From positions 43,830,927 to 43,894,926 of the forward strand of contig CALNVZ010002974.1 in assembly GCA_940671915.1 (NCBI GenBank): DNA of 64,000 bases, written 5' to 3'. The stretch's first letter is position 1, and every line of letters begins with the position of its first letter. The position numbers and the translations under genes are program-made. The notes under the pieces were generated by a model. The model searched no databases. It was not told where the DNA came from and saw nothing but the letters and a program-made list of their open reading frames with translations. Origin of the DNA: Paracentrotus lividus. Lineage: Eukaryota; Echinodermata; Echinoidea; Camarodonta; Echinidae. Shown here piece after piece: positions 37,001 through 50,400 of this stretch.

Positions 37001-38386
37001 TTAAAGAAGAATAAATAATAGGAAACAAACACATACGGGATTGATTCAGAGAGGAGAAGGATACAATTAAAAATGGAAGTTGAGTCTACAGAAGTTCAAA
37101 TAGGGTCAGGTATTTTACTCATCCATAAAAGTGCAATGTTTCTTCTGAGTTAAGTGATCTAAAGTTAAGTGCCATTTATATCTAGAGAAGAAGTGCTTGC
37201 ACCTTTAACGTTTAAGTGACAAATTGACACGAATTTAAAAGGACTTTTAAATGATGAATTTGCATTATGATGCAATAACCCCCAAAACAAGTAACATGTG
37301 TTGTATTACTCAAATATTAATATACCATGCCAACAATTTCAGAGATATAAAGATATTATATATCTTTGGGATAATTGAAACATTATGCAAGAATTATTGA
37401 AACATTATGCAAGGATAATTGAAAACAGGAGAAAGTTTGGAGACACGTATTTCCTATTTTTGAGAAGGTAATTGTAGGTAACTGATAAAATGCCAGAGAA
37501 AGGGGAAAAGCAGACAGATAGTAAAAGAGATGATTGTCATGACATAGTGGCACAGAGTGAACAGAAAGAAATATATGCTATCAAAATTCATAAATGAATA
37601 TCATTCCAGAGGGCACACAACATATTGATGAACATAAATTTAGGAAATTATCTCATAATGATGTTATGCTCTGGATGTCTGATGATACATTAGGGTATTG
37701 TAATTTCATTTCCACAATTCGTCCAGAGGGTATACCCCTGACCTACTTTATTAGTACCACAACATTCCTCCTTTCCTTGCTGCTAAGGGTGTGTTCAATG
37801 TCCAGTTTCAAATTTATACGCCAACATGAATCATGATACAAAACGCAATTACAAAACACAGTCACAAACGCTCTCAAAAAAAAACATCTTCTCCTTTTTT
37901 CACTTTCACCGGAAGAGCTGCGAGAGCACATTTAAACACGTTTGAAAACTCAATCCTGTTCAGTGTCGCATTTCGTTGCATTTCGCGATGCTCAAGGTCG
38001 TAAAATTGACACTGATTGTGTTTCAAAACGCATCTTTTTCGGCATTTAAATTTTCCTCCGAATCAAGATTTGAAACGTTTACTTTTACGACCGGGGATGG
38101 GGGACAATGAACACCCACTTTGTTTCTCTTTAGTTCAGCGTTTTGTAATTGCGTTTTGTATCATGATTCATGTTGGCGTATAAATTTGAAACTGGACATT
38201 GAACACACTCCAAGTTCAAGATAAAAATTAAATTAACCCTGGAGATATCCATTCAGTTCTCTTCCTTCGTCTCTAGTTTAAATGCATTCATCAAGGCGTT
38301 GATTTTATGTCAAAGTCAATATAAAAAATGAATTCATAATCTAGTTAAGCACTAACAAACACAAATACATTTTTCTTCTCTATTTT

Positions 38387-38421
<35 letters not shown>

Positions 38422-41400
38422 TTTTTTTTAAAGTGATTTGGAAGCTAATGAACCTTGAGAGTAATAAGTGTATTAACTTTTTTTAATATTCACTAATATA
38501 ATAAAGAATATGTTGTCCTTTTACCAAGAGAATTATCGGACATGCCACTTGGCTTTTATGGTTCCCCAGTTTACCTATTACCATGTCAATATTTTTTTTA
38601 TTAACATGTTTTGCATATATTCAAATAAACTTCATTAAATTGAAATGGATTTCAACATTATCTTATTCGATTGAACTAAAGCATGTATGTAATACTGTAT
38701 GACAAACAGGATCAGGAATAAGGACGTATGAAACAGGATCAGGAATAAGGACGTATGATAATGTTTCCTCATAGATATGCATTACAAATTACATTTGCAA
38801 CTTAATCCAGCTGTTACAATTTTTTGGGGTATTTCCTTCACCAACTTATTCATGGAAAGAGACAAATTTAGAGGAGAAAAGTAATTTTCGAGTGGAAAAT
38901 CAAAAGAATATCAGTTTCAAGAGCATCTTTCCTTTCAAAACTGCTATCTTCATTACACAAGGAAGCCAATGACCAAGAATTGAAAGTTGACAATGTAATT
39001 GGAAAAAAAAAGTTGGATAATGAAGAAATCTATTTTCAATCAATTCTACAAATCATATTAACCTCTTTACAAGTTTTCTTTATTGGTTTTCAAAGAAGAG
39101 GTAATTGCCAATTTGTTTTGACTGCAATATTACATACAAAGAATCTTATATTAAAAACATTATCCCTTGTAGCTTTGATTTAAAAGGTTGGCATTTGTAT
39201 CATGTCAAGTCAGGATTACACAGATGCACTCTGTCAATAATGAAAACCAATCATAACTAGGGTTTCTCATATTTTGCAAAAAAGCAAGCGGAGAACAGCA
39301 TAAGTAATTTTATATATTTGTCTGCATACTTTCCAAAACATGAAGCTAGTTAACAGCAAACAAATGTAATATTTATGAAATTACATATCTCTCTCCAATA
39401 ATGAACACCTATACACAAAGATGACATTGAGTTGTCAAAATATCAATGGACAACATCGTCCTCAATTTAAAAAAAAATTAACCTTCCAATGGTACATTAC
39501 CATGACTAGTTTAATTAATTGTTTTATTTAAACAATTCAATTTCTTCTAATTGAACGATTCAATTTACAAATATAAACCCATTTGGAATAAAAGGATATT
39601 ATTGCCCTTTCAGACATATCTTCATCAAGCAGTAATGACTGACCGGGGTTAACCTGGTTGACCTTTACGGTAATTAGCCTCAGTCTGCCAGACCCTTAAT
39701 GACGCCAGTAATTACTCCTAGGAAACACAAATGTCAATCTCAAATGTCAAAGCCTATGTCAGAAAGTCGAAGGGATTTATTTATAACAGAAAGGTGTGAC
39801 TCTATATTTTGATGATATAAAAGTTTTGATGATACTTATGTTAATGATAAGAACCATTATAAATGCAGTTATATATCATATTTTTTATAAAATCTGTGTT
39901 TCAATATGTATATTAACGGAATAAGAGTGTTTTCAGTTTTGAGTTGTTTTTAAGGTTGAGATGTTCAGAGTTTAACAAATCTCATGTGATGAAGAAAATC
40001 CCAATGCTCCAACAAAATGGAATATTCAAGAGATTCAGGAATTAACCAAAATGTGGATATTGCATTTAAAGACATTCTTATGGCATGAAACATGAACTGA
40101 ATGGGGGGGGTATTCAGTTAAAGTTACCTGTTGGTGCTTGGCAAATGTTGAAACATCAGATTTGTCAAGTTTATCTCCATCTTGTGATTTAAACTTCTAC
40201 TTGGTTTTATCTTTAATTCTAATGAAATAAACTGATTTTCCAGATGTGATATAAACAAATTGACTGCGTTGCAGGTAGCTACAAGTATCCCACGATGCAT
40301 CACCTTGAACCCACAGCGCAAGTCTTTATCAAGTAATTCTACTTTCAAACCCAGAATGAACTTTTGTGAGTGGCTTCAGAGTAAAAAAGAACAGCTCAAA
40401 TCTTTGTTCCTTGGTTGTTGTTTGTTTGTTTGTTTTTCTTTTGGTTTTTTTATCTTTTTAATGCTGCCAAATCCTCTTTTCTGAATTTTCATAAATTTTG
40501 TCAGTCAATACTTTGTAACGTTGGCTATTGTATTGCCTTTTCTTATATTTCCTGGAAATGAAATAAAATTCTCCAATTTTTCTCTGTTTTTGTTGTTTCT
40601 TTTTCTTGTGTGTTCTGATCAAAATGAAATGTTTAAACGAGAATAAAATCACTTTGCACATGACTATAGTTGAACAAAATGCATAGCTCTTGCATACTGA
40701 AATGCAAAAACAAGATAGAGATAAAGCAACAGAGTGGGGAAGGGGAGGGGAGAAAAAAAAGGGGAGGGGAGAAAAAAGGGAGGGGAGATGGGAGGGGAGA
40801 AAAGGGAGGGGAGAAGGAGAGAGAAGGGAAGAGGGGGGGGGGAGAGAGAGAGAGGGGGAGGGGAAAGAGGGACAGTGAGAAGATGATAGAAAAGGATGAG
40901 AAAGCTAATAATTCCTATTATCCCAAGTCTAATACATCCCATGATGCCTGCCCTTGAACCAGCGTAATAAGTTCTTACATCTTATTAGCATCTAACATGC
41001 AATAGTAGTCCAACATGGAGATAAGTCCTCGCTACATCTGGTAAGCAGATTGAAAATGCAGAAACCTTGGCAGATAGCTTCTCAGAGAACTTGACCATAA
41101 TAGGGCGGCTGGTGCAAATTCAAAACACTCCCACCAACTGTTGTTGTTGTTTTTTTTTCTTTATATATTTTGTTTCCCTAGATGGGCATCGAAATAAACA
41201 CCTTTCAGATGGTTAAATTATATTCCAGGGCCATGATGACTTGCATCTTTACTGGTATAGAACATGGCCAACCACATCATTTCACTCTTATCTTAAAGGG
41301 ATGCAGTAACATTGCACGATATTCAAATTGCAATTTATTGGATTTAGCTCATTTTGCCATCATGATTATGAACACATAGGTCAGTCTGGTTTTCCTTAAA

Positions 41401-44400
41401 AATTGCAGTCTACTTGCTGGCTTTACTTTCGAGATATCTACGATTTTATACTCAAATGTTCTAACCCGTTCCTTGACGCTTTACAAAACCCCGTGCGTTT
41501 CAACGCACGTGGTTTTCACCGCATTTCCTGTTGTCAAGTCCCCGTGCCTACCGGGCGGCTAAGCTTGCAACATAGCGGTATAAATTAATCATGGATGGCC
41601 ATATCCTCAGCCGGGTTTGATGTTTCACTGTTTTAAGATAGTAAATGACTTGCATTTGATCTGAGACTTGCAGCAGTAGATTGTTTTTACGGTCAGAGTG
41701 ATAGAATTCTATTCATTTCGATCTCTTTTGCACTTGTTTTTGGAAGTTACTAAATCCCTTTAAAGCCTTTTTGCTTCTTGTAAATTGACATTTTTATCAT
41801 TTTATTTTACTTTTTTTTATTTGACTCATTGATAACAAAAATGGATTAATTGCCTTGGCAATACGGGAAAAAAAAATGAAAATATGTTTTCTTACACCCT
41901 TGCTTCTTCCCATTCTAAATATTTAGAAATGCATTAAAATTGTTCACCTCTTTCTCAAGATTGCTCATACTTGCAAAGTAAAAGTGCATAAAGCTGTTAA
42001 GTCAATTGACTTGAAATGACACAGAAAAAGCAAAACGATTTTATTTTCAAAATTAAGAAAATGTGTGGGCTTCTGATCTCACTTCCTTTCCATCTAAATA
42101 TCAAACATGAAAATTAATTATTACTTTCTTTCTCTAATCCTTTTGATGTCTCATATTTATAACCTATAACTAATTTTCCAAAGCTAGCTATTTTGAGGTC
42201 ACACGCAAGTTTAAGTACAGTTTAACTGTAAAAACTGACCAATGATTTTTCAAACAAAGATTCTGCATCTTTTCCTTCCTCATAGACACAAAAGGAATGA
42301 CTGGACCGCACCCTCAGACAAGAAAAGCAAAGCAGAAATGATAAATATGACAAAGATTATCTCTTTGCCATGATTAGATTGAAGGATACAGCCCTGTAAT
42401 AGCTTCTTCCCATTCAAAACTCCTCTTTTCTACAGTATCATCAACCTCAAGACACTTTCTCTTCAGTCCTCAAATCAAGTTTGTTCAACTTTCTTGATAT
42501 GTCATTGAGATTAAAACTGTAATAGTTTTCCATTTCAAGTTGCACTATTCTGAGTGCTTTTGCAAGGAGTACCCCTGGAGTATGAGTATAATAAACATAA
42601 ATAGTGAAAGGTTTAAATCAGTTGCTTCTACATGGATCTAATCTTTCAACAAATATGAAATATGTGATACTTTGACATATTCACTTCATGAAAATGCATT
42701 AAATCCTGCCACTGGGTAGCTTAACCACTCTAATCTGTAACGTTTGAATGCAATATTTTTTTGTTTTAATTTTTTGTTTGTATGTTCGATGTCATGAAAA
42801 TTGTTGAAATTTAGACTTCAATCAAAAAGATTATGGAAGTATATCGATGAGTTATAGTGTGAATGCCCTTTTTTCTCGTCATAATTTGTCATGCATCCCA
42901 CACAGGGGAATTCCGTCATTGTCTCTGACACCCTTTCTAATTGTCCTTTGTCATGCAGATCCTTCCTAACCATTCTCAAGACACTCATGGGATACATTGA
43001 TGACATCATTTACCATGACAACGCCATGGAAAATAGAGTGTAGTGGCAGAATGTTACACTTTCAAAAGTCATTTAACCCTTTGGATGCGACGGGCTTCTA
43101 CAGAAGCCGAGCGAGGTGTTCAGTCTGCTACGACGGGCTTCTACAGAAGCCGAGATAATTCCCTAATATATTGACAAAGTTTTCCAGCTTTTCACCAGCT
43201 TTTTTGGGCTAAATTCTTGAGGAATAGGACAAAGATATGTTCATTTTTAATATCCATTAAAGAAATAACCTAGTTACGTGGAAAAAAATCAAGAAAAATT
43301 CACTTCATTACAACATTACCATATTTTTTTACATAAGAAACGAATTCCCGATCTTAACTTTTGGCGTACGCGTACGCGTCCTGAGGGGAAGAAATAATCA
43401 AATAAAGCTAGCTCGAGAGGAGAAATACGAGAGATAAAGATTTAGAATGAGAAGAAGAGACAGAAATTAAGGTTAAGGGGTTAAAACAATGTTCATTATT
43501 ATAGTTATATATAAAACATTAGTTGCATGGAGATTAAGCCTGTCGTTTTCCGATTCTCGCTTGGTTATAATACTTATCACGATAATGAGAGGGGTTGATT
43601 ATCTGACATTTTGCTTGAACTAGTTTGTTGTAACTATAATGATGTAATGAAAAGTAAAGTATGCCAAATGCAGTACATGTAGGTATTATAAGTTAAAAGT
43701 CCAGCTTTTATTTCAAAACTTGCACCTACGCTTTTCATGAATGGTGCTTAGTCAAAGGTGCCATTGTTCAGAGGTGCGAAGCCGGCCGCTATGATCTTTA
43801 ATCCATATTTTATAGAAATCATTTGAAAGAAACAGGACCTCTTTTTAAGTGCTATTCAGAAGGCTCATCGATCGAACCGTGCGTGCGCACATGCATTACG
43901 CACTTTGCATTGTGAATCTACTAGAAAGGAAGAAAGCGGAACTTCTGCCAAAATGATTGTTCTTCTTTAGAAAATAACTCCTCTTATATTTGGTTTTGAT
44001 GACTATGCCTTACAGTGTTAGATAGAAAAATGTCTGCCCTTTCATGTTTACATTTACTACAAATCATAAAAATGGCCGAGTTAGATGCAAGGAGTAATGA
44101 AAGCACAAAACATGATCAATTTGTATAAAACTGTCAGTGTACAAGAAATCGCTCCGCCACAGGGGTAACAATCGCGTTTCACAGGCCCGCGCTCAAAGGG
44201 TTAATTTTGAATTTGTCATGGTGGGTTAAGATAATGTAGAGGGGAAAAGTAAAACGAGAAAGAGAAATATCAGGACAGGAGAGGAGAATGAGAAGGGAGT
44301 GCAAGAAAATCAGAGAAAATCAGAAAAAAGAGCAAGAGGTAGTGAGGGGAGAGAGAGAGGGAGAGAGAGAGAGAAAGAGAGGGTGGAAATGGAGGGGGAG

Positions 44401-47400
44401 AAATAATAGTCGAATGAACAGAATAAGAACTTATTTATTACAACCTGTTTGAATTTAATTAAATTATTTGATAGGCTGAGAGTTTAAACATAGACAATAT
44501 TAAAATTGTATTTCAGCCAAAAGATTAAAATGAAGGATGCCACTACTCTAAGTTCAAGTTCAAAGTTAATTAAATACCGGGTATAATAAATCATAATCAC
44601 ATGAATCTAAGTGGATCATCGAAACCTGGTATGAGATAACCCCTTATCTGATTATTTATCTTCTGAAATTGATTAGCAACTTCAAACATTTCCTACGAAA
44701 TATATGACAATTTTCACATTTTATGAATCATGAATTAATTTAAAAGTGATGTTGTGTATTTAGCAATGTAGAATGCTTTCATTACAATAAATACTTCTGA
44801 TCAATATAATTTAAAAAAATATAAAATATTTAATACAACTGCAAACTGCCAGTAGAAATGTTTGATTAGTTTGCAACAATTGCAAAAAAAAATCACTATA
44901 TGCATAAGGTTTAAAACACTTCAGTTTGAGATCAATAAAAAATATGCCAATTATTAGATAATATCCTTCATTCCTGCCAGGACTTTGGTGCCACACCAAC
45001 TGCAACTTCATACTCCAATGAAACCCTAAGAAATATAATACTTTGGTATTATGTATATGATATTTCGTCATTTCACTCTGCACGTTGGTATAATCACATT
45101 CAGGTCAGCTTATTAGTCACTCTTCCATGCATCTGTTATAAATATTTAGCAGCGACAAATGTGAGGCTGAGAGAGACAGATAAAGTAAAACACATTTGAG
45201 GCACATGGAATGTGCGCTTCATGATTTGGAGAGATAACATGAAATCTGCATCTCATCTCGCTAAGAATTTACAGTGCATCCTCCTAGATATGAGTCTCTA
45301 TGTTCAAGGTCAGCAATTCTCAACTCTTAAGTTGAATGATGATACTTTTCTATCTCTGAATTTCACCATTTCCTCCTCCTTCTCTCTACTCCTTCTCTTA
45401 CATGTCACTCGCTTGCTCTCTATCTCTCAACTTCTCTTTCTCTCTCTCTCTCTCTCTCTTTATCTATCTTTTTCTATCTCTCCCTTCTTCCCCATCCTTC
45501 TATACCTTTCTCCTTTTCCATCATCTCCCCTCCCCCTTTCTCTATCTCATGTTACATGTACTTTTTTTTACAAACATAAACTCCATAAGAAAATGAAAAG
45601 CAAAAAACTCAGGTACTAACATAAATGCTTCTCTCAGCTATGACCTCTTCAAAGGCTGTTTTGCATTTTATCTTTCTCATATTATGAGCAATTTCTTAGA
45701 AACATTTCCTTGGGTTATAGGCTCCACAAGATCTTCAAAGATATTCACTCTTCAAAGGCTGTCTTGCAAATTTGATCAATGACTGAACAAAATGGCATTA
45801 AATGTCAGCAGGGCCAGAGTAAAAAACATATTAGAAATTTCATGTTATGAACAATAATGCAACAAACATCATTGTCTGCTAAGAAACAAAGGTACATAAT
45901 ATCTTTACAAAAGTTTAGATGTACCCTCCTCGCTGTTAACATATTTGATATCAGTATTTTCCAATCTCAAAAACTTGAAACTTAATGCTCATCTCCAGAC
46001 TAACCAAATTTCCTCCATCTCTACAACAATTAATAGAAGACGTGATGTACTTCATCTTGAATATTCATACTGCAGATTAATGAAGAAGCTGCAGTCTAAA
46101 ATTAGGCCAAAGAAGCAGGAAAAGAGATAATTTTTAGCCTGAAATAAAATCTAGCCTTGACAAGCCCAGCTGAGTTCAAGCATGGATTCTACTAAAACTT
46201 TGAAAACAGAGTGAGACATCATTTTGTAAGCCAATTGTACAAAAGGATAAAAACATATATTTTTCTTTGAATTTATGCAAAGTACATATTGCAGGTACAT
46301 TAGAAAGAACAATGATTGTGCAGAAAACAATCCAGACATGCTGAAATGATATTTGAGGCATAAATTTAAAATCCAATGGCGAGAACAACTCTACTGTCAC
46401 TAGACCAAAAAAAAAAATATCATTTTGTTCAGCTTTATAGTTTTTACAAGTTATTTGAATGTTTGTTTGTTTTTATTTCCATATCAACAAGTTAAAAACA
46501 TACATGGTAAATTATACATAAATTATAATGAATGTATAGCCCATTTCAGTGCAATTTACATAATTTCTCTGTTCTTTAATAGGGTTTAACAGGAAAAAAA
46601 TAATGTAAGTTTCACTTTATGTTAGTAATATCTTGCCATTCATGACAAAATTCCAAATTTTGAGTGTGGGTAGTAATTGTAAATGTCATATTTCTTGAGC
46701 TGCGCCCTGCAGTTACAACCAAAATTTTTTCAGACAATTTTTTTTTCAGCTCATGAATATTACTTTTTCCGTTTGACCCATTTTACATCAATTCAAAATC
46801 AAATTAAATTAGATAGTGGTGCAGTCAACTATGATTTGTTTGAATGCAGGTCGGCGAGTCCGCAGGGAAAATCTAGACTCCGATGATATTCAACTTTGAG
46901 GAAGGGATGAGTTAAAGAAAAGGGAAGAGAGATAAATTGGGCATTAGGGATTAGAAAGCAGTCTCAGACATCTCAAGGAATGGAAATAGAAAAGAATTAA
47001 TAAAATGAGACAAGAACTATAATGACACAAAATAGTGAAAGTATAGGGACTGGGCTTTCCGATAGGGAAACTGGGTATTCAGAAAGTTCATAAAAATCAT
47101 GAATATTAATTCATTTCAAATCTATAGTCAAACCAGCAACCATGATTTGTCTTGAGTGATATAGATCTATGAGTCTGTAGGATAGATGGACTCAGATGAC
47201 ATTCAACTTTGAGGAAAGGATGTATTAAAGACAAAGGAAAAGAAATAAATTTGGGATCAGGGAGTACAAGAAATGGTCTGAGACACAGGAGAAAAGGGAG
47301 AAGACAAGAAACGACTAAAGCAGTCGAGACAAGAATTTCTGCAAATCACAAGTAAACATTTAAATATTGTCTACTGGAATCAAGAACAGGCAATGACTTA

Positions 47401-50400
47401 ATATCATTTGATATGCTTCTGGCTCTGTATATAATATTATTTTTAGAAATATTGAAGAAAACAATAAGAAATTCAAATATGAAAATATAATGTAAATCTA
47501 GTAACAAACAGGTAAAACTACTAAAAGGATATCTTACTGAATACTCAGAAAGATGGGAGTGTAATAGACATACAGAATAGTTCAATACAATATATTTTTG
47601 AATATTTCTTTTTACTGTTTGGACAAGTCGATTTCCGTTAACAAAAGAGCAAGAATAACAAGACAAAAAGGAAACCAGTAGTTTCAGTCTAAGTGGGCAA
47701 ACTGACCAAACTGACCACACCGACATGTGGTATCTATTCTTCACACTTTGCTGACCACATGCAGGAAAACAGAGTCACTGAACCCCTTCAGTGGTGTGAC
47801 TGACAAGGAAAAATATTGACAGAGAGGGGATATTCAAATTAGTATCATAAACTCAAAACCATAAAACATGATGCCTTGGGCACAACCTTCAGTGGCAGAG
47901 GCATGAAATACCAGTTGCATGAATGTATAGGCCTACATACCTCAATGAGAATTGCAAAACACATTTGGTGCTAATGATAACTTCTGTTACCCCATAACAA
48001 GACAAAAGAAGATTGTCGCAATACATGTAGTAGGCAGAGCACAAAATGAAATAAGTCAGATGCAAAGCCAATACAGCAAAATTTAAAAATACAATAAACA
48101 AATAACAAAAAGAGGACAAAAGTTGAGGCCCAGACGTGCAGAAACAAACGAGAATAGAAATATTGATCCTACGATATCTGGGCAAAAGTGTTAATTAACC
48201 CACCTTTTTTTGGCATTTATTTATCTTATGTTTTAAATCTGGTGGTGTGGATAGACACCAAGCCTTCATAATTTCATTTAATTAGGAATTACTCTCACCT
48301 GTTTGGTCTGTCAGAAATGTTTGACTTTTGAGGGTCTTTCAAAGCAGAAAGAGTGGGTTTGGCATGAACAAAATCATGGGTTCTTGACCCCTTCTATTAG
48401 TGGTGTTTTTACTCACTGCCAAACCAAGATTATCTTGCTTCTAACACTTTCCGTTTTGAAATTAGGCTCATTACACTTATGTCTGTCATCAAACTAAAGG
48501 TTACCAAGTTTTTCAAGTTTGTGGAGCCTATCATATACTATATACTATTTGACAATTTTCAAATTAACGAATTGTGATGCAGTCAAAGTAGGAGCAGTAG
48601 CAGTAGCAGTAGTAGAAGCAGTAGCAGTAGCAGTAGAAGTAGAAGTAGCAATAGCAGTAACAGAAGCAGAACCAGTAGTAGCGGTAGCAGTAGTAGCAGT
48701 AGCAGTAGCAGTAGCAGTAGTAGGAATAGCAGTAGCAGAAGTAGTAGCAGTAGAAATAGGAGTAGCAGTCGCAGTAGCAGAAGTAGTAGAAGTAGAAGTA
48801 GCAGTAGTAGCAGCAGTAGCAGCAGTAGTAACAGTAGCAGAAGTAGCAGCAGCAGCAGTAGCAGGAATAGCAGAGGTAGTAGAAGTAGTATGAGCTGCAG
48901 CAGTAATAGTAGATTTGTACCTTCCGTGTTGGTTTCAGTTTTAAACACCATTGTTTATAAGTTTGGAAACCATAGTAACTCATAGTACTGATTCCTGGAC
49001 TGCACATGTTTCTTGTTTTCAATTTGTTGCCTCCGGCCATGTACTAATCTCATTAATAAACTCTAAACTTGGTCAGGTGCCAAACATCACCCACAATCCA
49101 CCAGGTACTACGTAACCATGGATACACGCTCACACATCGGAGGTATAACCGGTGCTTACGTGCAGGTAGCCCTGTTTGGCAACTTCATGCAAGCCGAGTT
49201 TCCTGATAAAATGTACTACTTAAGGTGAGATCTATAGATACAAATACTATGACAGACATGACGGAGATACAGGACCTTTCAGAGAATGAAGAATTTTAAC
49301 ATTGCATGATCTTCTTGGTCAATATAAATCGAGTGGTGATGATGTGCAAGAGTATGTGATACTACATCAATACCCAAACTCTTGCGTCATGAAAGCCTAT
49401 CCAATTAGAAATCTCATCTTCCCTCTGACAAAATATTAACATGTTTACATGCATGATGGTAGACAATAAAGATCTCTTTTTCAGATGTAAACCTATAACT
49501 AACTAAAACAGTTTGGTCAAATTGGAATGAGTTGATATCTTCATAAGATAACTTAATACACATATAAAAAAGGCTTTTATTGATGTAAATAGAGATTAAA
49601 ATACTTCTTTTCGTTCATTCTCTCAGCAAAAGATAAAAGAACTTTGAAATTACATCCAGCTCTCAATGTGTTTACAAACAAACCTGGAAATTTTATCTGA
49701 GGCATCACCATGTCTTCAACTATCATTACGTCAGTGTGGCTTTCATGTGGAAAAGCACTTGACACAAGCCCTAAAGTGCATGTTTACATCCTAAGCTTTG
49801 ACAATCAACATGACATTTGATGAGGATGCAAGAAACTCTTCCCAAGAAACCCAAATGTCTCCAACCCCCGCACATTTTTATCCCCCGGTCTCATGGACAC
49901 ATGCACATGACAGATGAGGTATACGCCCCCTCCCCTCTCCTCCCCTCCCAATTTGTAGGGGAGTGCACATTAAAGCATTTTCATTCTTCTCATAAATAGA
50001 GTTTTACAGTTGCATTCTTCTTGAGGAAGAACAGTTCTAGACACATCGTTTATCAATGAAAAAAAGAGAATTGTTAAAGTTGTGATAAACCCCAATTTTT
50101 AAATTTGCTGTTCTGCCCCCTCCCCCCGCCCCCCCCCACCCACCCTCCCCATTTCAAAATCCTTGATCTGCAGATATGAACCAACTGGAACAAAGTTTGA
50201 CCAATCATGTTTTTAATGTTGTTTAATCATTGGTCAGGAGTGGGTCGTGTCCGTGTATTTGGAGTATAAGGTAGTATTTATCTGATGTATTAGTATTAGG
50301 GTAGGGTATATCTTTACCTTTCGTGGTCGACGCCCAGATCAGTGTAGATGCTAAGAAACATACCTCCAAGCACGTAGCCAAAGGCTGGGCCCAACAGAGA

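Larger units (their letters stand above)
31648..50317 (-). other. 18.7-kb intron 5 of the minus OATP gene
   Basis: Bounded by donor GTAAAG and acceptor TTGTTACAG. No other gene is recognised inside; it holds the elements at 33251, 35491, 37787, 41297 and 43077 plus microsatellites at 36490, 38391, 40731, 45431 and 48583. The stretches between them are plain AT-rich DNA. Confidence 0.7.

Noticed and set aside
48564..49040. Long open frames coding Val/Ala-, Tyr/Cys- or Leu-rich proteins
   Set aside because: They come from a trinucleotide repeat that keeps several frames open on both strands; composition is monotonous and there is no flanking gene structure.
49100..49235. Coding-looking stretch with balanced composition on the plus strand
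   Set aside because: No frame resembles an OATP exon or another family I recognise, and flanking splice signals are weak.
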